In this document: piece by piece, positions 10,111 to 22,799 of the stretch | Numbering within the stretch: the first letter of the stretch is position 1 | How the letters are laid out: each line of letters opens with the position of its first letter | Source: Mactromeris polynyma | Taxonomy: Eukaryota; Mollusca; Bivalvia; Venerida; Mactridae | Direction: 5' to 3' | Length of the DNA stretch: 64,000 nucleotides | Assembly (NCBI GenBank): GCA_032209605.1 | Contig: JASFXZ010000028.1 | Span: forward strand, 9,856,981-9,920,980 | Program-made: the position numbers and the translations under genes | The notes under the pieces: model-generated | Seen by the model: only the letters and a program-made list of their open reading frames with translations | The model's database searches: none | Told to the model about the DNA's origin: nothing

Positions 10111-11290
10111 CATGTCATTTGAAACGAGTAAGACTAATTGATCATGATTTGTTTGATTGTACCAACTTTGGATAGTAATAATTTTCGGATAATTTATGAC
10201 AATGTTTAAAATTTGTCTATTTTTAGATGACAGCGTTTTAAATCCAGTGAAGAAGATAAAGAGATAATTGATGAATTTCATCCACAATCAAGTCAACCCC
10301 TTACTTCGCCTTTTCGAAAGGCTAGGACATATAACATGTGGCATTGCTGAAAAGACGTTAAATAAATACAGAAGGATAGACCTGTGCTAAAATGTGACTT
10401 GACTCGAGATGTTGTATAAATTCAGGGAGACAATGGCTATACTGGATTATGGGAAGATAAACAAACTTTTTAATTCGTAGACGAGTATTTTGGAGAATAG
10501 ATATTACTGTGTTTGTACTTGTTATCCATTGCTTTTCTATAAATGTGTTGGTAATACCAAACAAAACTACAATGGAATGAAAGAAATCAAAATTACATTA
10601 TTAGATTTTCATAGTGCTTTTTGATATCAAGAAAGTTGGAAGTAAAATGTTATGTTATGTCAGTCTGATTTAATTAGGGAAAGTATAAATATTGTACTAC
10701 CTGTTTTGCTAGAGAATCATTTAAAACAAAAAGCATGCATACAATGTGCATCAATTAAACAATGTATTATATACTGTCTATACAACTTGAACACGTTTAT
10801 ACACTGCATGAATGGGTGAATTGATGCCGAAACAATTATCGGCGTAAACTTTGCGTTGTATACAACACTATTACATGAAATAGTCATTCGTTTCAATAAT
10901 GTTAAAGCAACACCATATTTGGTATTTGAGATACTACAAAACACTATATTCAGATTCAGCATGACAAAATACATGAAATTGGAAAATATGGGTATCGTAT
11001 GTTGCAAAATGCAGAAGTTGTGAGACAATTCAGTTTCAAACAATTGTGAAAAAGAGTTCCGTCGCTCATGTTATAAAGCATTGTTATTGTTCCATAATGT
11101 CTTGAATTTATTTGACTATTTCCGATTTCTTTCTTATACTACAGATATTTCAAAGCTTTAAAGTGATCTGTGAAGCTTGCAAACAGTAATTAAAACTTTA
11201 TTTGTATTTATTCAAATTTACTTATTAATACAGATTAGTGGTAGTTATTATAACTATTTTATCTTGCATGACTATACTATTTTCGAAGTA
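10110..11290. other. No gene recognised
   Basis: A minus-strand open frame of 108 codons (10717-11043) has no recognisable domain and an AT-driven composition, and is not called. Near 10300-10370 a stretch ending GACGTTAAATAAATA looks like a plus-strand transcript end or retroelement tail. Confidence 0.3.
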
Positions 11291-12400
11291 ATTATTTTTG
11301 TCGAGCCCGCTTGTGGTGAGCTCGACGAAGTCGCCACAATGACAGTCCGGTGTATTTACGTCCGTCACTCCGGATTTTCTTTGTCCGAACCATTACTTTG
11401 GAACATTGGAGGATTTTCAAATAACACGGTACAAATGTTCACCATGTTGAGACGGTTTGTCGCGGTAAGACACAGGTGCGTAACTCAAAGGTCAATACCA
11501 CACTTGGAGGTCAAATATCAAAAATGGGTCTAAAACACCTTGTCCAGACCATACATAACACTGTCGTTTATTAAGGGATTTTCGAATCACTTGGCACAAA
11601 TATTCACCGAGAGAAGACAGCGTGTTGATCGCAGGACCTATGTCTGTAGTTCAAAGGTCAAGATCACACTTCAAGGTCAAATGTCAAAATGGGTCGAAAC
11701 ATCTTTTTCCAGAATATTGAGAGATTTGAAATAATTTGGCATAAATGTTGGTCATGATGAGACGGCATACCATTTGCAAGACCAATGTACATGTATGTAG
11801 CTGAAAGGTCAGGTTGGAGGTCAAATGTAAGAAGAATGAGTCTAAAACATCTTGTCATTTATAAGGATTTTCGAATTACTTTACACCAATGTTCACCATG
11901 GTGACCTCATGTATCGTGCAAGGTCCGTGTCTGTAGTAAAACGATTAAGGTCACACTTACAGGTCAATCATAAAAAACGGATCTAAATATCTTGACCTGA
12001 ATATTACACTGTCCTTTATTGGAGGATTATCAAATTACTAGACATATACTTCACTATGCAGCAATGGTGTGTTGCGCTGAAGACCGTGTTTATAGCTCAA
12101 ATTTCAAGGTCACACGTAGAGGTCAAAGGTCAGAAAAGGGTATATAGGTCTTTTCAAGAATATGACACTGACACTTGTCATTTATCTTGGGATTATTTTA
12201 ATTACTTGACACAACTGCTTCTACATGATGAGATAGTGTGTCACACGCAAGACCCATACCCTACTAGTACATAACTCAAATATCAATATCACACTTAAAA
12301 GTCAAAAATAAAAAAATGGTTATAATAGATATGCACTGTATTCTCTTAATCGCTTGAAATTTGGCGGGCTTGACATGTTGCCCTTGGGCATCTAGTAGAT
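11290..12400. repeat. Degenerate tandem array, ~140-165-bp units
   Basis: Flanked by TCGAGCCCGCTTGTGGTGAG on the left and TTTGGCGGGCTTGACATGTT on the right. Inside, GGATTTTC-AA-TAC (near 11411, 11575, 11866, 12025) and TCACACTT-AGGTCAAA repeat with a period of roughly 140-165 bp and heavy divergence. The plus-strand frames at 11177-11734 are read through this repeat and are not called as genes. Confidence 0.7.
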
Positions 12401-12589
12401 AATACTTCATGTTCACTATAGTACGGCCAAGATCTGAAGGTGCAATAATATTGACATAATGTCATTGGTTGGATCAGTTCATATCAAATCGCAGGTAAGT
12501 TCAATGATAATAATCATCTTTGCGTTTTTCCTGTTGTCGAAAAAATATATTAATACGAACATATGTCCTATCAGTTTATTCTATAACGT

Positions 12590-12645
12590 AATGGATAAAT
12601 ACAGTCTACCCGGGTTCGAATCCGGGCATTCACTGCTTTCCTGTG
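12590..12645 (+). repeat. tRNA-derived SINE fragment (B box)
   Basis: CCCGGGTTCGAATCCGGGCA is a perfect T-arm and pol III B-box sequence. The 5' half is degenerate, so this is a SINE or tRNA relic rather than a working tRNA. Confidence 0.5.
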
Positions 12646-12809
12646 TTAATTTTTAGCATGAAACTAGCAAGCTTTTCATGAGTAGGTATTGGTGTATCAC
12701 AGAAAACTAGATACATGTGTGTACATATGAATGAAAAGTAATGATATTAAGAAAAGTTATACGAGAAGTATAAAAAATTCATCTCTGTGAATGTAAATAA
12801 AACACATAT

Positions 12810-12890
12810 CCGAGACTAGAACCAGTAACCTCAGTTAACCTAAATTGCAGTGAATGATTACCTTATTGAGCTATTGATGCACATACAGAT
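12810..12890 (-). repeat. tRNA-derived SINE head, degenerate
   Basis: The minus strand reads TAGCTCAATAAGGTAAT (A-box-like), then GGTTCTAGTCTCGG (B-box-like with one substitution) at tRNA spacing. It is too diverged to be a tRNA gene. Confidence 0.45.
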
Positions 12891-12984
12891 ACAGTTACTA
12901 CATATATGCATAGTTGATGTGTAGGTAACTCTATATGGTACAAGCGCATATTGACCGAGACTATAAATCAGTACCCCTTTTATT

Positions 12985-13260
12985 ATCCCCCGCCAAACGA
13001 AGGTATTAAAAGGGGGAAATTGTTTTGGCATTGTCCGTCCTTCCATACATCACACTTTGTTCCGTCTTGAGCGATATGTTGGTACTGGTTGGACAGATTC
13101 ACTGAAACTTTCTATGAATATATATATGGGTATTGGAATGATGCACATCAAAGGGGTCAGAATCCACCTATGTATGACTGAGTTATTGTTACTTTCAATT
13201 AGCCACTTTTTTCCCGTCGGGAGCCATTACCGTATCTTGATAGTGGTTGAACAGAGTTAA
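12985..13260. repeat. Interspersed repeat with GTCCGTCCTTCC core
   Basis: Begins TATCCCCCGCCAAACGAAGG, followed by GTCCGTCCTTCC and degenerate internal repeats (TATGTTGGTACTGGTTGGAC / TATCTTGATAGTGGTTGAAC). The GTCCGTCC signature is shared with 51170-51720. The plus-strand frame at 13057-13260 is repeat-derived. Confidence 0.5.
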
Positions 13261-13377
13261 TTGAAACCTTGTCATTATAGGACAACATTTTAGTCTATGC
13301 ATTTCCTAGCGCATTAATAACTCTGATTGTTTTCTTAAAAGTACAGAATAATTCTCAATTATATACCAACAAGAAAT

Positions 13378-13475
13378 ATCGGCGCAACTTGAAGTTTGCA
13401 AATTTGTTGCAATCTGAAGGTTAAAATGTGTTGAACAGCATAAAAAATGCTTTATGTTACGACTGCCGGTCATTC
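13378..13475. repeat. Interspersed family B copy
   Basis: TCGGCGCAACTTGAAGTTTG and TTACGACTGCCGGTCATTCA match the copy at 8622. Confidence 0.5.
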
Positions 13476-15110
13476 AATTACGCTATACTAAAGAAACCCC
13501 GAGATCACTGCGTACTACGCTCCTACACAGCGCTTTGATTCTACTACCGTTACATTCACACGCTGCTGTATTACCCAGTATATTTTGATATTTGACCTTT
13601 TTAACCTTTCTGCTATAACCAATGATAACGAAATCACCGTTCGTTCCTGATACTAAAATTCATTGGTCGGCACAATCACGAGTTTATAACAGATGGGTAT
13701 TTTCCAGCGTTAAAACCAATCAAATGTGTACACAATGTACAGCTTTGCGTGTAGAAGGAAATTATGACTTTCTAGCTAATCGGGTTTATACATATCATTC
13801 TCTCTCTCTTATATCATGTCATTAAACTTTTAGCATTTACAGAGAGCAGTATTTCGTTCTTACATCGAGGATTGTACATAATATACGTATTACAAATAGT
13901 GTGGCGAATTCAAGTAACAAGATGCCAAGTAACGATATGACGCATTTTAAATATACGCAGTGTCAGCATCGACAGCTGTTTAAATTACCTTAAATCATTA
14001 CACATTTACAGGCATCGGAATAGTTTTGGCATGCTTACGAAACGACAGGCACTTACGTTCGATTTATTTAGTTTTTCTAGCAATTTCCATAATATATTCA
14101 GTGCACACTCGCAAAACCTTTATTTACGCATGTTTACTGTCCTACACTCGGGACATTAGTGAGTCGTTGCAAGCGGCTCGCTGATGGTCTGTGGACGCAT
14201 GTCGACTCGTCTGTCTATTCAAATATAGAAAATATCAGTTGTGCGGGAGTTATAAAGCAGTGGGTGTCTCTTACTGTACTGGTATTTATTTCAACTCGTC
14301 GAAATTGTTATACGAGTCCGCGGGCGATGTAACTCCATGCTGATAGTTTTGAGGCGATTGTTCTGACTTCTGAATGCGTCTTCCAGTACGCATCAAACCT
14401 AAGCTCTTAAATAGTTTGAAAAAGTCAAAGTCGTCGAGTGGCAAGAGTGTTATTAATGATCTTCCACGTCATCGTATATCATTATCATGCCTTATATGCC
14501 TTAAAGTGTTATTGTTATTAATGCATCTTCCACATGAAGACATCTGATGAAAGTTCCAAGAAAGAATACTTCTCTTGACTGTTTGATGGTTCATTGAAGA
14601 CATATAACGTTTGACATTTCTGATGTTGTATTGCTATGACATTTAAACATGCATAAACTGTGCTGTCATGAGGATACTCTCACTAGACAACAAACGAAAT
14701 GTATACACTACTAGCAAATATTTTTCGAAACTAGGTTAGCTGATGTATCTTTTTTTTTTGTCATGTTTGTTTAAACGAAACCGTACCAAAACAAGTGCCC
14801 TTCACCTACATTTCGCGTTTGTGTATTCGGAAGGCGTTAATGTTTACATTACCTATATGAACCCCAAATGACGTATAAACCGACATTAGCTTCAGTCATA
14901 TCTTGCTTATATGACATAAACTTCTACTTTACGAACCACATTACATACGACGGTAAATAGGGAACACTTTAAGAACAATTAAGTTCACTTTATATTGAGA
15001 CATTTACAACTTCATCGTGGGTATGCTTCTACGCGGCGCATTCAATAAATTATGTCACTGGTCTTCGTATGTTTAAAATAGTCACTGCATCAGAAATTTG
15101 TTCACGTCAA
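13475..15110. other. No gene recognised
   Basis: A somewhat less AT-rich patch around 14150-14450 has no open frame or splice-bounded exon that I can support. Confidence 0.3.
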
Positions 15111-15111
15111 C

Positions 15112-15376
15112 CCTTCAAAGAATTCCCCCTGCACAATACACACTTTTGAAGTCTTGGCATCCCAAAACCTAAATGCTGCAAAGTAGTCTCCCCCTTGGTA
15201 TACTGTTGAGATACTGAAAAGTTGCAGAACCAAGGGCACTTCTAATAGCATAGCGCTTACCTGAGAGCATTTTTAGCAAGGAAAATAGGAAAAAAGTCAC
15301 AGGGGCTTAGGTCAGGGGAATAAGGTGGGTGTTCAACCTGAATAACATTTTCTTGTTCTGAAAATGATTGTACAAT
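15112..15376 (-). pseudogene. mariner transposase C-terminal relic
   Basis: Read on the minus strand, the sequence gives EHPPYSPDLSPCDFFPIFLA, the YSPDLxPxDFF signature carrying the third catalytic Asp of mariner (DD34D) transposases. A stop or frame slip follows after ALR. A second piece, SALGSATFQYLNSIPRGDYF and later VQGEFFEG, matches the usual C-terminal segments in order. No inverted repeats were identified. It is dead: truncated at the N-terminus and frameshifted. Confidence 0.85.
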
Positions 15377-16180
15377 TTTACTTTAGTTTAACCATGAACT
15401 TCACAAACCCTTAACTAGATCGGAACACTGGTCAATTACCCAAAAAAAATGTCCTTGTGTGTGATTTAAATATGTTTTAAAGATTCTTCACAATCGATGC
15501 AAATATAAAAAAATAGCCTGCTCCTATAACTTACATTTAATAGTACAATATGAATGTTGTATATACAGACACGTTGACACAGTCTATAAACTGGACATGT
15601 TTAACATTTATTCATCAACAAATAGTATCATCAAGCATTTGGCAACCAGCCATTGATACACGTAAGTCTTCTCTGTTTTCTCAAACTCCATCCGTGCATG
15701 CATGTATTTAACAGTGCTGAATGACCACTATTCTTTTGACTATGTTCTTGAAATGACGAAATACCGCTCGGAAACTTACAACATGACAGTTCCATTCATT
15801 GAGATATCAAAGGTATCTCGTTACTAACCATTGACAAAACATTTCTGAGGTTATAGAAATTGAAAGATAATTTGTACATTTATCAATGCTAATACCACTG
15901 TCATCAAAAATAACCGGTATCGACCCACTGGTAGTTGGTAAATGTCAGTAGTGTGTGCATTTTCATTCACGATGTCCGTCTTCTTCACAATGCTTTACTG
16001 AAATATCCGTATAATACAGTTTGCGCGGGAGGCTTTCCATATATTCGTATAAACAGTTGTTGGGCTGAATACCCTCCACTTTTTAATACTTAAGTAACCT
16101 AACAGACCGGTGCTCTTGGCTTATCAAACAGTAATAACCTGATTTCCGCGACCAACATATAACTTTAAACCCCCAGTAGT
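15376..16180. other. No gene recognised
   Basis: AT-rich sequence with no supported exon. The N-terminal part of the adjacent mariner relic was not recognisable here. Confidence 0.3.
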
Positions 16181-16184
16181 TTTA

Positions 16185-16345
16185 CTGACAGTTCCAAGCC
16201 TGTAAACAGCTTTGTGGTTATTATTTCCGTCTATGTTTTAGATGAATGTTAAGTTCCCCTTCCTATGATGGCGTTTCTTTCGGATCTGTTCGGGGAAGCT
16301 TTGTCTTGTATATATGGCGTTCCCTGTATAGCATACTAAATCTTT
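16185..16345 (+). repeat. Interspersed family A, internally deleted copy
   Basis: The family head (ACTGACAGTTCCAAGCCTGT) is followed after a short interval by the tail (GGCGTTCCCTGTATAGCATA), so the middle present in the 24815 copy is missing. Confidence 0.65.
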
Positions 16346-17110
16346 CTTCCCCACATAAATCAGAGATGGAGAACTGGAGGATGCATTTTGTGCCGGAGAT
16401 TATTCTCTGTGGACCAAATTAGATTGACGTAGGCACAGTACATAAAATACAGTATTTCACATATAATGTTGTGATCATTCATCTGATATTTTACGAGTCT
16501 GTTGGGTAGTAGAATTTGGAAATGATCGCTTAGAAATATTAGGTAATTGATGCTTTTTCTAAATTGAATTTTTAGGACGCCTTTAACGATTTCTTATGTA
16601 TTCAAAATCACATATCATTATGCCAGCATGGTAAACACGAGAATACACTAATTATTTTCAAGCAATGGATTCTGAGGAAGTCTATTTGCAATAAAACCTT
16701 TGGAAAAGCAAACGTGCCTCGAATAGTTATTTTATAACGACTTTAAATTCATTTCCTGGTAATGCAGAAATTATGCATAGCTTGTATTCAAGACATAGTT
16801 TATTAAACGTTGTGGTAATATTGGCTTGGAGTCTTCATTGAGTCTTCATTACTTTTACCTCACTTCAAAATTATGAGCACAACATATCTGAGAATGTCCC
16901 GCTCGTATTTTGGACTTAAGCAAAAGGAATTATAAAGAAATATAAATTTACCGAAATAGTGTGCTGAACATTTACAACCGGTATACGTTAAGCATTTTAA
17001 ATTCTGGTTGTCATAACGCAGTATAAAAGTTAATAAGTGTACCATTATATTTTGGACGGAAGAACAAAGAATCCAGAAACCAGCACTGAAAGTCATCATG
17101 GTATACAATT
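16345..17110. other. No gene recognised
   Basis: The minus-strand frame at 16860-17108 is AT-driven, without domain or splice support. Confidence 0.3.
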
Positions 17111-17114
17111 CAAT

Positions 17115-17235
17115 GAAAGTGTTTTCCCAGAGGTCTGTGCGGGGAGGAATTGTCTTATGTATTTGGCGTTCCCTGTAGTAACCTATTCTTTCTTAATTGA
17201 TTCCCTTCCCCCTCCCTTACTACTCTCATTGTTTT
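17115..17235 (+). repeat. Interspersed family A tail
   Basis: CCCAGAGGTCTGTGCGGGGA ... TTGGCGTTCCCTGTAGTAAC: the family's conserved 3' half. Confidence 0.7.
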
Positions 17236-17239
17236 TGAT

Positions 17240-17875
17240 AATCAGCCGAACGGTTCCTTGTCGCAATATTTTTGCTCTTACACCATTGCTTATAAACGTG
17301 TTTTGTGAGCCGATGTTTCCCTGCAATCTATAATGTGAGACACTATGCTCCATGAACCAACATAGTCCTTCCTTTGTTCATCATTGTTACGTACTTACTA
17401 TGTATGTTTTACGTTTGTACGTTTTAATGTGAATCATTTTCTTTACACCTTTCACATGTGAACCAAGTAATATTGTGTCTATTCAAAACAGGCACCGATC
17501 TCTTTCACTAATGCATGTACGCGTAACCTAAGCCGGATCCTGTCAAGAATAAAGCGCATTGCAACATGTTCTCCAGATGAGATAACTATTATCGTAAAAA
17601 CACCATAATTAGTATGTCGTTCATGTAAGCTAAGAAACAATAGACTGCACAAACACTGTCTAGAACTTTCTCCGATATCTCGGTAAGACATAGCCTATGG
17701 TTTGTATTATTTACCCTTGTACCGGGATCATATTTATGTTTGTTGTTTTAACAATATACATCATCTTTACTTGATGTTCTTTCCTCCTTTACTTACTATT
17801 CCCTCATTGTAAGCTTAGGTTCTTTCCCATTATTTTGAATTGTGTTCATATGAATGTGTTTTGTAAATGTAGATG
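17240..17875. other. No gene recognised
   Basis: A minus-strand frame at 17479-17691 (70 codons) ends in a basic helix-like stretch but has no recognised domain and no clear exon boundary. Confidence 0.25.
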
Positions 17876-17879
17876 GCTT

Positions 17880-17960
17880 TCTTTACTGACAGTTCCAAGG
17901 CTGTGAATCGCTGCATGGTTATTATTTCTATTTATTTTTAGTTGTATGTTAAATTGCACT
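17880..17960 (+). repeat. Interspersed family A head
   Basis: TACTGACAGTTCCAAGGCTG then CATGGTTATTATTTCTATTT: the 5' end of the family, without its tail. Confidence 0.65.
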
Positions 17961-19125
17961 TTCCCCATGTGCAAAATGCTTTCACTTCAGAAAGTGTTCA
18001 TGTTATTTTCTTTCCCCTTTCCGTCATTTGTTGCCAGCGACAGATAAGGCTATGATGATGAACGGACATAGCTATGATATTGCATCTCCTGTTATTATAT
18101 TTAGCGTAAATAACCATCTCTAATTCTAATAATAGAATTTAGTCTCATAAATAATTGAAGTCTGCAACTATTTTAGAATTTCGTTTACAAAGACAACTAC
18201 ATTGTCAGTTAAGGAAATTTACCAGACACAAAACATATAACCTCTTCTTTAACATGCAAAACATTTGATAAAGTTCTGTATGTAAATACGGCAATTTGAC
18301 GACTTGTTTCACTTACCATACCAAATAAATTGTTGTTTGTGCGTTTGCTTTAATAGTAATTCGTTTTATTGTCTCGTCTAGTACAATTAACAAGGATGTG
18401 CCTGAATGAGAAAAAGATACTTGTCTAATATCGAACAAATTACTCCAAAAACCAGGCATTCATAACAAATGTTTACTCTTGAATCAGTGCTAGACAAAGT
18501 TGTGACACGTGACCGTTAGTCTCGCAGAATAAAGTTATTAATGTTTCTGATGTCATTAGAATGTCGGAAATTAGTGCATAAATTGAGCAAAACATCTATT
18601 TGTAAGGCTTTGTTGAACAGATTACAGGGTTTACCGTCCTGTCTAACCTGTCTATAGCAGCCAGTCAAGTGATACACCGAATACTTAAATCAGCTGGCTG
18701 TTTAATACATGTGTATTAAATATAAGAATGACCAGTTGAGAGTCATTGATATTAGCTGATTAAGACATATGATGGCTTAATTTAGGTGATCACTTTCACA
18801 AGTTCGATTGCATTCTGCGGATTCGAATGGAGATGTACCCACACTCGCAATTAATTGAAAAGCCCCATACAGTCAGAAACGATACTATCTTTATACAATC
18901 CAACGGTATTGTTGTCATATAGTATTGCCAGTTTACGGTTTATCTTAGTGCTGTCGAGTATTTTATGGTAATCGACATTGGAAAACATTGATATTGCCCT
19001 GCAACTTCTCTGTTTGTTTCTTCCACACCCTGCGACAGATTAATATGGCCCTTTTCGCAATTAGCAGTATGTAGGTAACACAAGGACCACAATGAAACTA
19101 TTTTTTACCAGTTTATTCACTTTTT
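17960..19125. other. No gene recognised
   Basis: AT-rich DNA with no exon, RNA gene or recognisable element. Confidence 0.3.
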
Positions 19126-19127
19126 AT

Positions 19128-19345
19128 TATAATTGATACATTAATCATGGTATAGTGATATACAAATCATGGTATAATTGATACACTAATCATGGTATAG
19201 TTGATACACAAATCATGGTATAATTGATACACAAATCATGGTATAGTTGATACACTAATCATGGTATAACTGATACACAATTCAAAGGTATAGTTGATAC
19301 ACAAATCATGATATAATTGATACATCATGACCTAATTGATACAAC
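19128..19345. repeat. 24-bp minisatellite
   Basis: Units of the type ATCATGGTATAATTGATACA repeat about nine times with point changes and some short units. The plus-strand open frame starting at 19336 begins at its right edge and is not considered a gene. Confidence 0.9.
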
Positions 19346-19349
19346 AAAA

Positions 19350-19860
19350 AGAGAATATGATTGATATGAATGTCATGTTCTTTTTCATGACGACATTCTT
19401 TTATTATCATGCTCATGTTGTACTAACTCTTATGTACCTATATACCCCTGCCGATATAAATTTGTCAACCGATCTTAATGTGTATAGTATATACCCCGAA
19501 GAAACTAACGAAATTAATGAGCCTGGTCGTATAATTATACTGACATACATGTTCATGTATAATAGGCTAAAGGAAATATATGAGACATAATGATATTAGC
19601 GAACCATTGGATGATATGTAATGCGTTTAAATGTAGATAAATGGTATGTTAATGTCTTCATACAGATTGATAAATAGATACATGTATCAACGTTGGGGTT
19701 AGTAACCTGTGAATAATAACATATGTCTTAATAAACTATTTGGCCTTCAATTTTATTTTGTTGAAACAGCATATTAAATGTCAAATAACAAGTAATGTTT
19801 TATCATGAAAATAAACTTCATGCGCTTCTCGCATTAATAAACTTAAGGAACATTTGTATC
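19350..19860. other. Unassigned; one short AT-rich open frame
   Basis: A plus-strand frame (to 19590) has a hydrophobic start and an acidic middle (YPEETNEINEPGR) but no family resemblance, splice signal or homologous copy. No gene is called. Confidence 0.25.
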
Positions 19861-19864
19861 TATT

Positions 19865-20160
19865 AAAGGTAAATGGCACGTTAATGCCTTCACACAGACA
19901 TTCTCTAAAACACTGTATCGTAACTTTTCTTAAATATTTACCATGAACTGTAAACACGAGTCCGATACAGGTATTTCCTGTGCTGGCGCTAACTCGGCGC
20001 GTAGGTCAGAAAAGAAAATACCGGTATCGGCCGACTGAATATGTGGTTTTGGTAAACATGTTCGAAAAGTGACAATGCAGTGTTGTAGACTACATATGTA
20101 TGAAGTGAATTACCACCAATTCTCGTTTAATTATCAATGAGGATATTTTGTCAAGTTAAA
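19865..20160. repeat. Interspersed family C copy
   Basis: About 270 bp matches 58041-58315: CATCGTAACTTTTCTTAAA-like start, GAGTCCGATACAGGTATT, GGCGCGTAGGTCAGAAAAGA, AAATACCGGTATCGG and TTTTGGTAAACATG. It contains an inverted pair CGATACAGGTATTT / AAATACCGGTATCG. Confidence 0.75.
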
Positions 20161-20274
20161 TGTCAAGAAACGAAAACTGATTGTTTTATCATGGAAATAT
20201 ATACTTCAGGGGCTTGTCGCATTAGTAAAGGAACATACTATTAAGTTACATAACAACGTATTGTTCTTATAAAA

Positions 20275-20460
20275 TGATGATAAATTTGACTGGGAACACC
20301 ACATATACATAGTCCCCAGGGAAACAACAGCCAACGAAACTTAAGGGTATTGGTATGTACAGGGGTAAACATTAATGCAACAGGGGTGCAATGAATGGTC
20401 TGACCGACCATCAAAAACAATCATGGGTAATTTAGGGGGACAACAAAAGGGGAGATAAAC
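20275..20460 (-). repeat. Interspersed family A copy, diverged
   Basis: CTGGGAACACCACATATACA, then GGTCTGACCGACCATCAAAA, shared with 50335-50640. Confidence 0.6.
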
Positions 20461-21040
20461 TACACACACATAAATGTATTTTCTTCATTCACAAAAAGTA
20501 TCAAGTGAATTATTTCGATGTATTATTACCGATGTATAAAGTAGTATCTAGTGTCATGCAATGCCGTGGTTAACGAACGCTTGTTTATCAATTAATCATA
20601 ACCTTAAAACGACATGTGTATTTTGCTTGAAATACGCGACTCGCCTTCACAAGCCTACGCACCAATGTTGCTGGAGTTATGGTTGATTAGTCTATAATAG
20701 CACAAAGTATTATGCAAGGGTGTATATAACGACCTTCAGTGTGTTGTTTACTTCCTAACAGAGGAGACATTTTTAATCCTAAATGATCATGCTATACTTT
20801 AGGGGCAACTTAAGTGTCTACATTATACAGATAATGTGAAATAATGAAGTATAATGTAATATTGACGCAGGACAAGAAGTTCCATATACAATGCGCACAA
20901 GAACTAAATTGGTCACAAGGGAAAATATTTACAATGGCAAAAGTGACACAAGTCATGCAATGCTTTTGAATATGCAATTGTGTGGAGCTCTAGGTGAAGA
21001 ATGTAAATTCCGAACCGACTCGTCAAAGTTTAACTTCAAT
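20460..21040. other. No gene recognised
   Basis: AT-rich, without a supportable exon or recognisable element. Confidence 0.3.
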
Positions 21041-21043
21041 AAA

Positions 21044-21226
21044 GTACATTAACACCTCAATAACAAGACCACCTTAGGGACCCTTGAAAACTGGTTTTCT
21101 TATTGAGGTTGTCTTAATATTGAGGTTTTGTAAAGAGCACAACAGTGAAAATGGACTTGAAAATTGTGTTCTTCATTTTGAGGTGGTTTTATTATTGAGG
21201 TGGTCTTAAGGTGAGGTTTTACTGTA
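21044..21226. mobile_element. pogo/Tigger-like MITE
   Basis: The right end GAGGTTTTACTGTA and the internal GAGGTGGTCTTAATATTGAG-type inverted repeats match copies at 48326 and 59765. CAGTAAAACCTC-type ends flanked by TA are typical of pogo-like short elements. Confidence 0.65.
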
Positions 21227-21229
21227 GAT

Positions 21230-21650
21230 TAATACTTGAAAACACAACAATTACGAGAGACTATTTTTAATCACATATTCAGAGTAGGTAAATTTATGAA
21301 ATCGAAAGATTGAAATGGAGTACATTTGCAACTCGTAACTCCCTACAGTGGTTAACTAACTTAATAGCTAATTATAAGTTCATGCATAAGACGTATGAGG
21401 ATGTAATGCTATCAAGAGATATGATAATTGGTATACTAGTAATCGTCAGGTCAGATGCTGTTATACGACGGAAAATGTATTTACGGGGTGCATTAGTGAC
21501 AACAACTGAAAGCTTATGGGTTCAACTGTCGAATACTAATCAACATACAACTGCATGTTCATGGAAGTGAGTTCAACTGGTAACGGTTTCAGTCGTGTAA
21601 GCACGTGTTTGTTCAAAATATTTCATTTGGTCCTCGAAAGGTTTTATAAA
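21230..21650. other. No gene recognised
   Basis: A plus-strand 86-codon frame (21310-21570) has no recognisable domain and no splice support. Confidence 0.25.
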
Positions 21651-21654
21651 TATT

Positions 21655-21843
21655 ATCGCCGCTGTACGATTTCCAACCTCGTCTTAAAGTGACGACATTT
21701 GCCGTAATATGGCAATATGAAACGAAGTGGCGATGTGGATAAATATTGTTTCCTCCTTGCAAATAGTGACATCACATGTTGCGTTTTCTTAAAATGACGT
21801 CACTTACCGAGGAGGTTGTAAATCCCATAGCAGCGCTCATATC
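21655..21843. mobile_element. GAGCGC-ended MITE, copy 1
   Basis: Left GCCGCTGTACGATTTCCAAC and right TTGTAAATCCCATAGCAGCG are imperfect inverted repeats, with AAGTGACGACATT / AATGACGTCACTT further inside. Four other copies of the family are at 29365, 47323, 56827 and 60072. Confidence 0.75.
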
Positions 21844-22261
21844 ATTAGTTCCATTTGTAATCACACTTTCAATTTTTACCAAGTTTATACACTCTATTAG
21901 ATGATTGAACTCCACGACCATTATAAAATGTCTGTCCTCACATAATACGTATTTGACATATGTCAATTCGTCTCATGACAAATACACAAATATATGTACC
22001 ACGGATAAATAAATTATTCCGTCATAAGATAGGTCAAGCAACTGCATTGGTATCTTACGTGAAGTAAAACAATTAGGTTTGGACCCCTTCAGGAAATGCT
22101 GCTTTTTGCAAGACACATAATAAGAAACGACGAAAACAAACAAATAGACTGAGAACATGATACACCATATGCGTCCAACAGACGTGTTTAGACAGTTCAC
22201 AATTATATGATGAATACAGAAAACTGATAAAAAAGATAAGCTGAAACAGGAAAACCGTAAA

Positions 22262-22375
22262 AGAAGTAAAAGAGAGAAAATAAGTTGCTACAGGGAACGG
22301 CACATACAAAAGACAGTGCCACCCAACACAGATCTCCGGGAAAACAATCCTTAAAACATAAGGCCTAGTACCGAC
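22262..22375 (-). repeat. Interspersed family A tail
   Basis: AATAAGTTGCTACAGGGAAC, then GACAGTGCCACCCAACACAG. The minus-strand 128-codon frame at 22073-22459 runs through it and is therefore not a gene. Confidence 0.75.
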
Positions 22376-22599
22376 AAAAACAATATTATATTTTATTGTA
22401 TTTAAAAAATGATAAAATACCTTAATCGGGTAATTCGAAGACACAACACCCATCTTCAACCAGACAAATGTAAACGATAAATGTTTTGGTGTCTAGACAG
22501 TACTTTAAGTATATCAGAAGTCAAACGTTTTGTTTTTGCTGTTTTTGAGGTTTTTTCGGGGGGGGGGGGCTATCATTAAGAGATTGACTAGTTAATATG

Positions 22600-22730
22600 T
22601 ATTTAAAGGTGACTTGCACCTCCTCAGTGCCTGATGTTTTGTAGGCTTGTGTTTTCTTGGCGTCTGTGCGGGGAGGCAATGCCTGGTGCATATGGCGTTT
22701 CCTTTAACAATTTGATCTCTCTTTGAGAAA
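22600..22730 (+). repeat. Interspersed family A tail, opposite orientation
   Basis: CTCCTCAGTGCCTGATGTTT, then TCTGTGCGGGGAGGCAATGC. Preceded by a 12-nt G-tract at 22558-22569. Confidence 0.7.
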
Positions 22731-22799
22731 CATTTTCTATTAGGTTGCAATTCTGAACCATGATATAGCATGTCAATAAAATGAACACGAATCACATAT

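Noticed and set aside
10717..11043. 108-codon minus-strand frame
   Set aside because: AT-driven composition, no domain, no splice context, no second copy.
11177..11734. Plus-strand frames of 118 and 64 codons
   Set aside because: They read through a degenerate tandem array and repeat its translated unit.
12590..12645. Possible functional tRNA gene
   Set aside because: Only the T-arm/B-box half is good; no complete cloverleaf could be drawn. Treated as a SINE fragment, as are 31395, 39218, 43461, 59940 and 61440.
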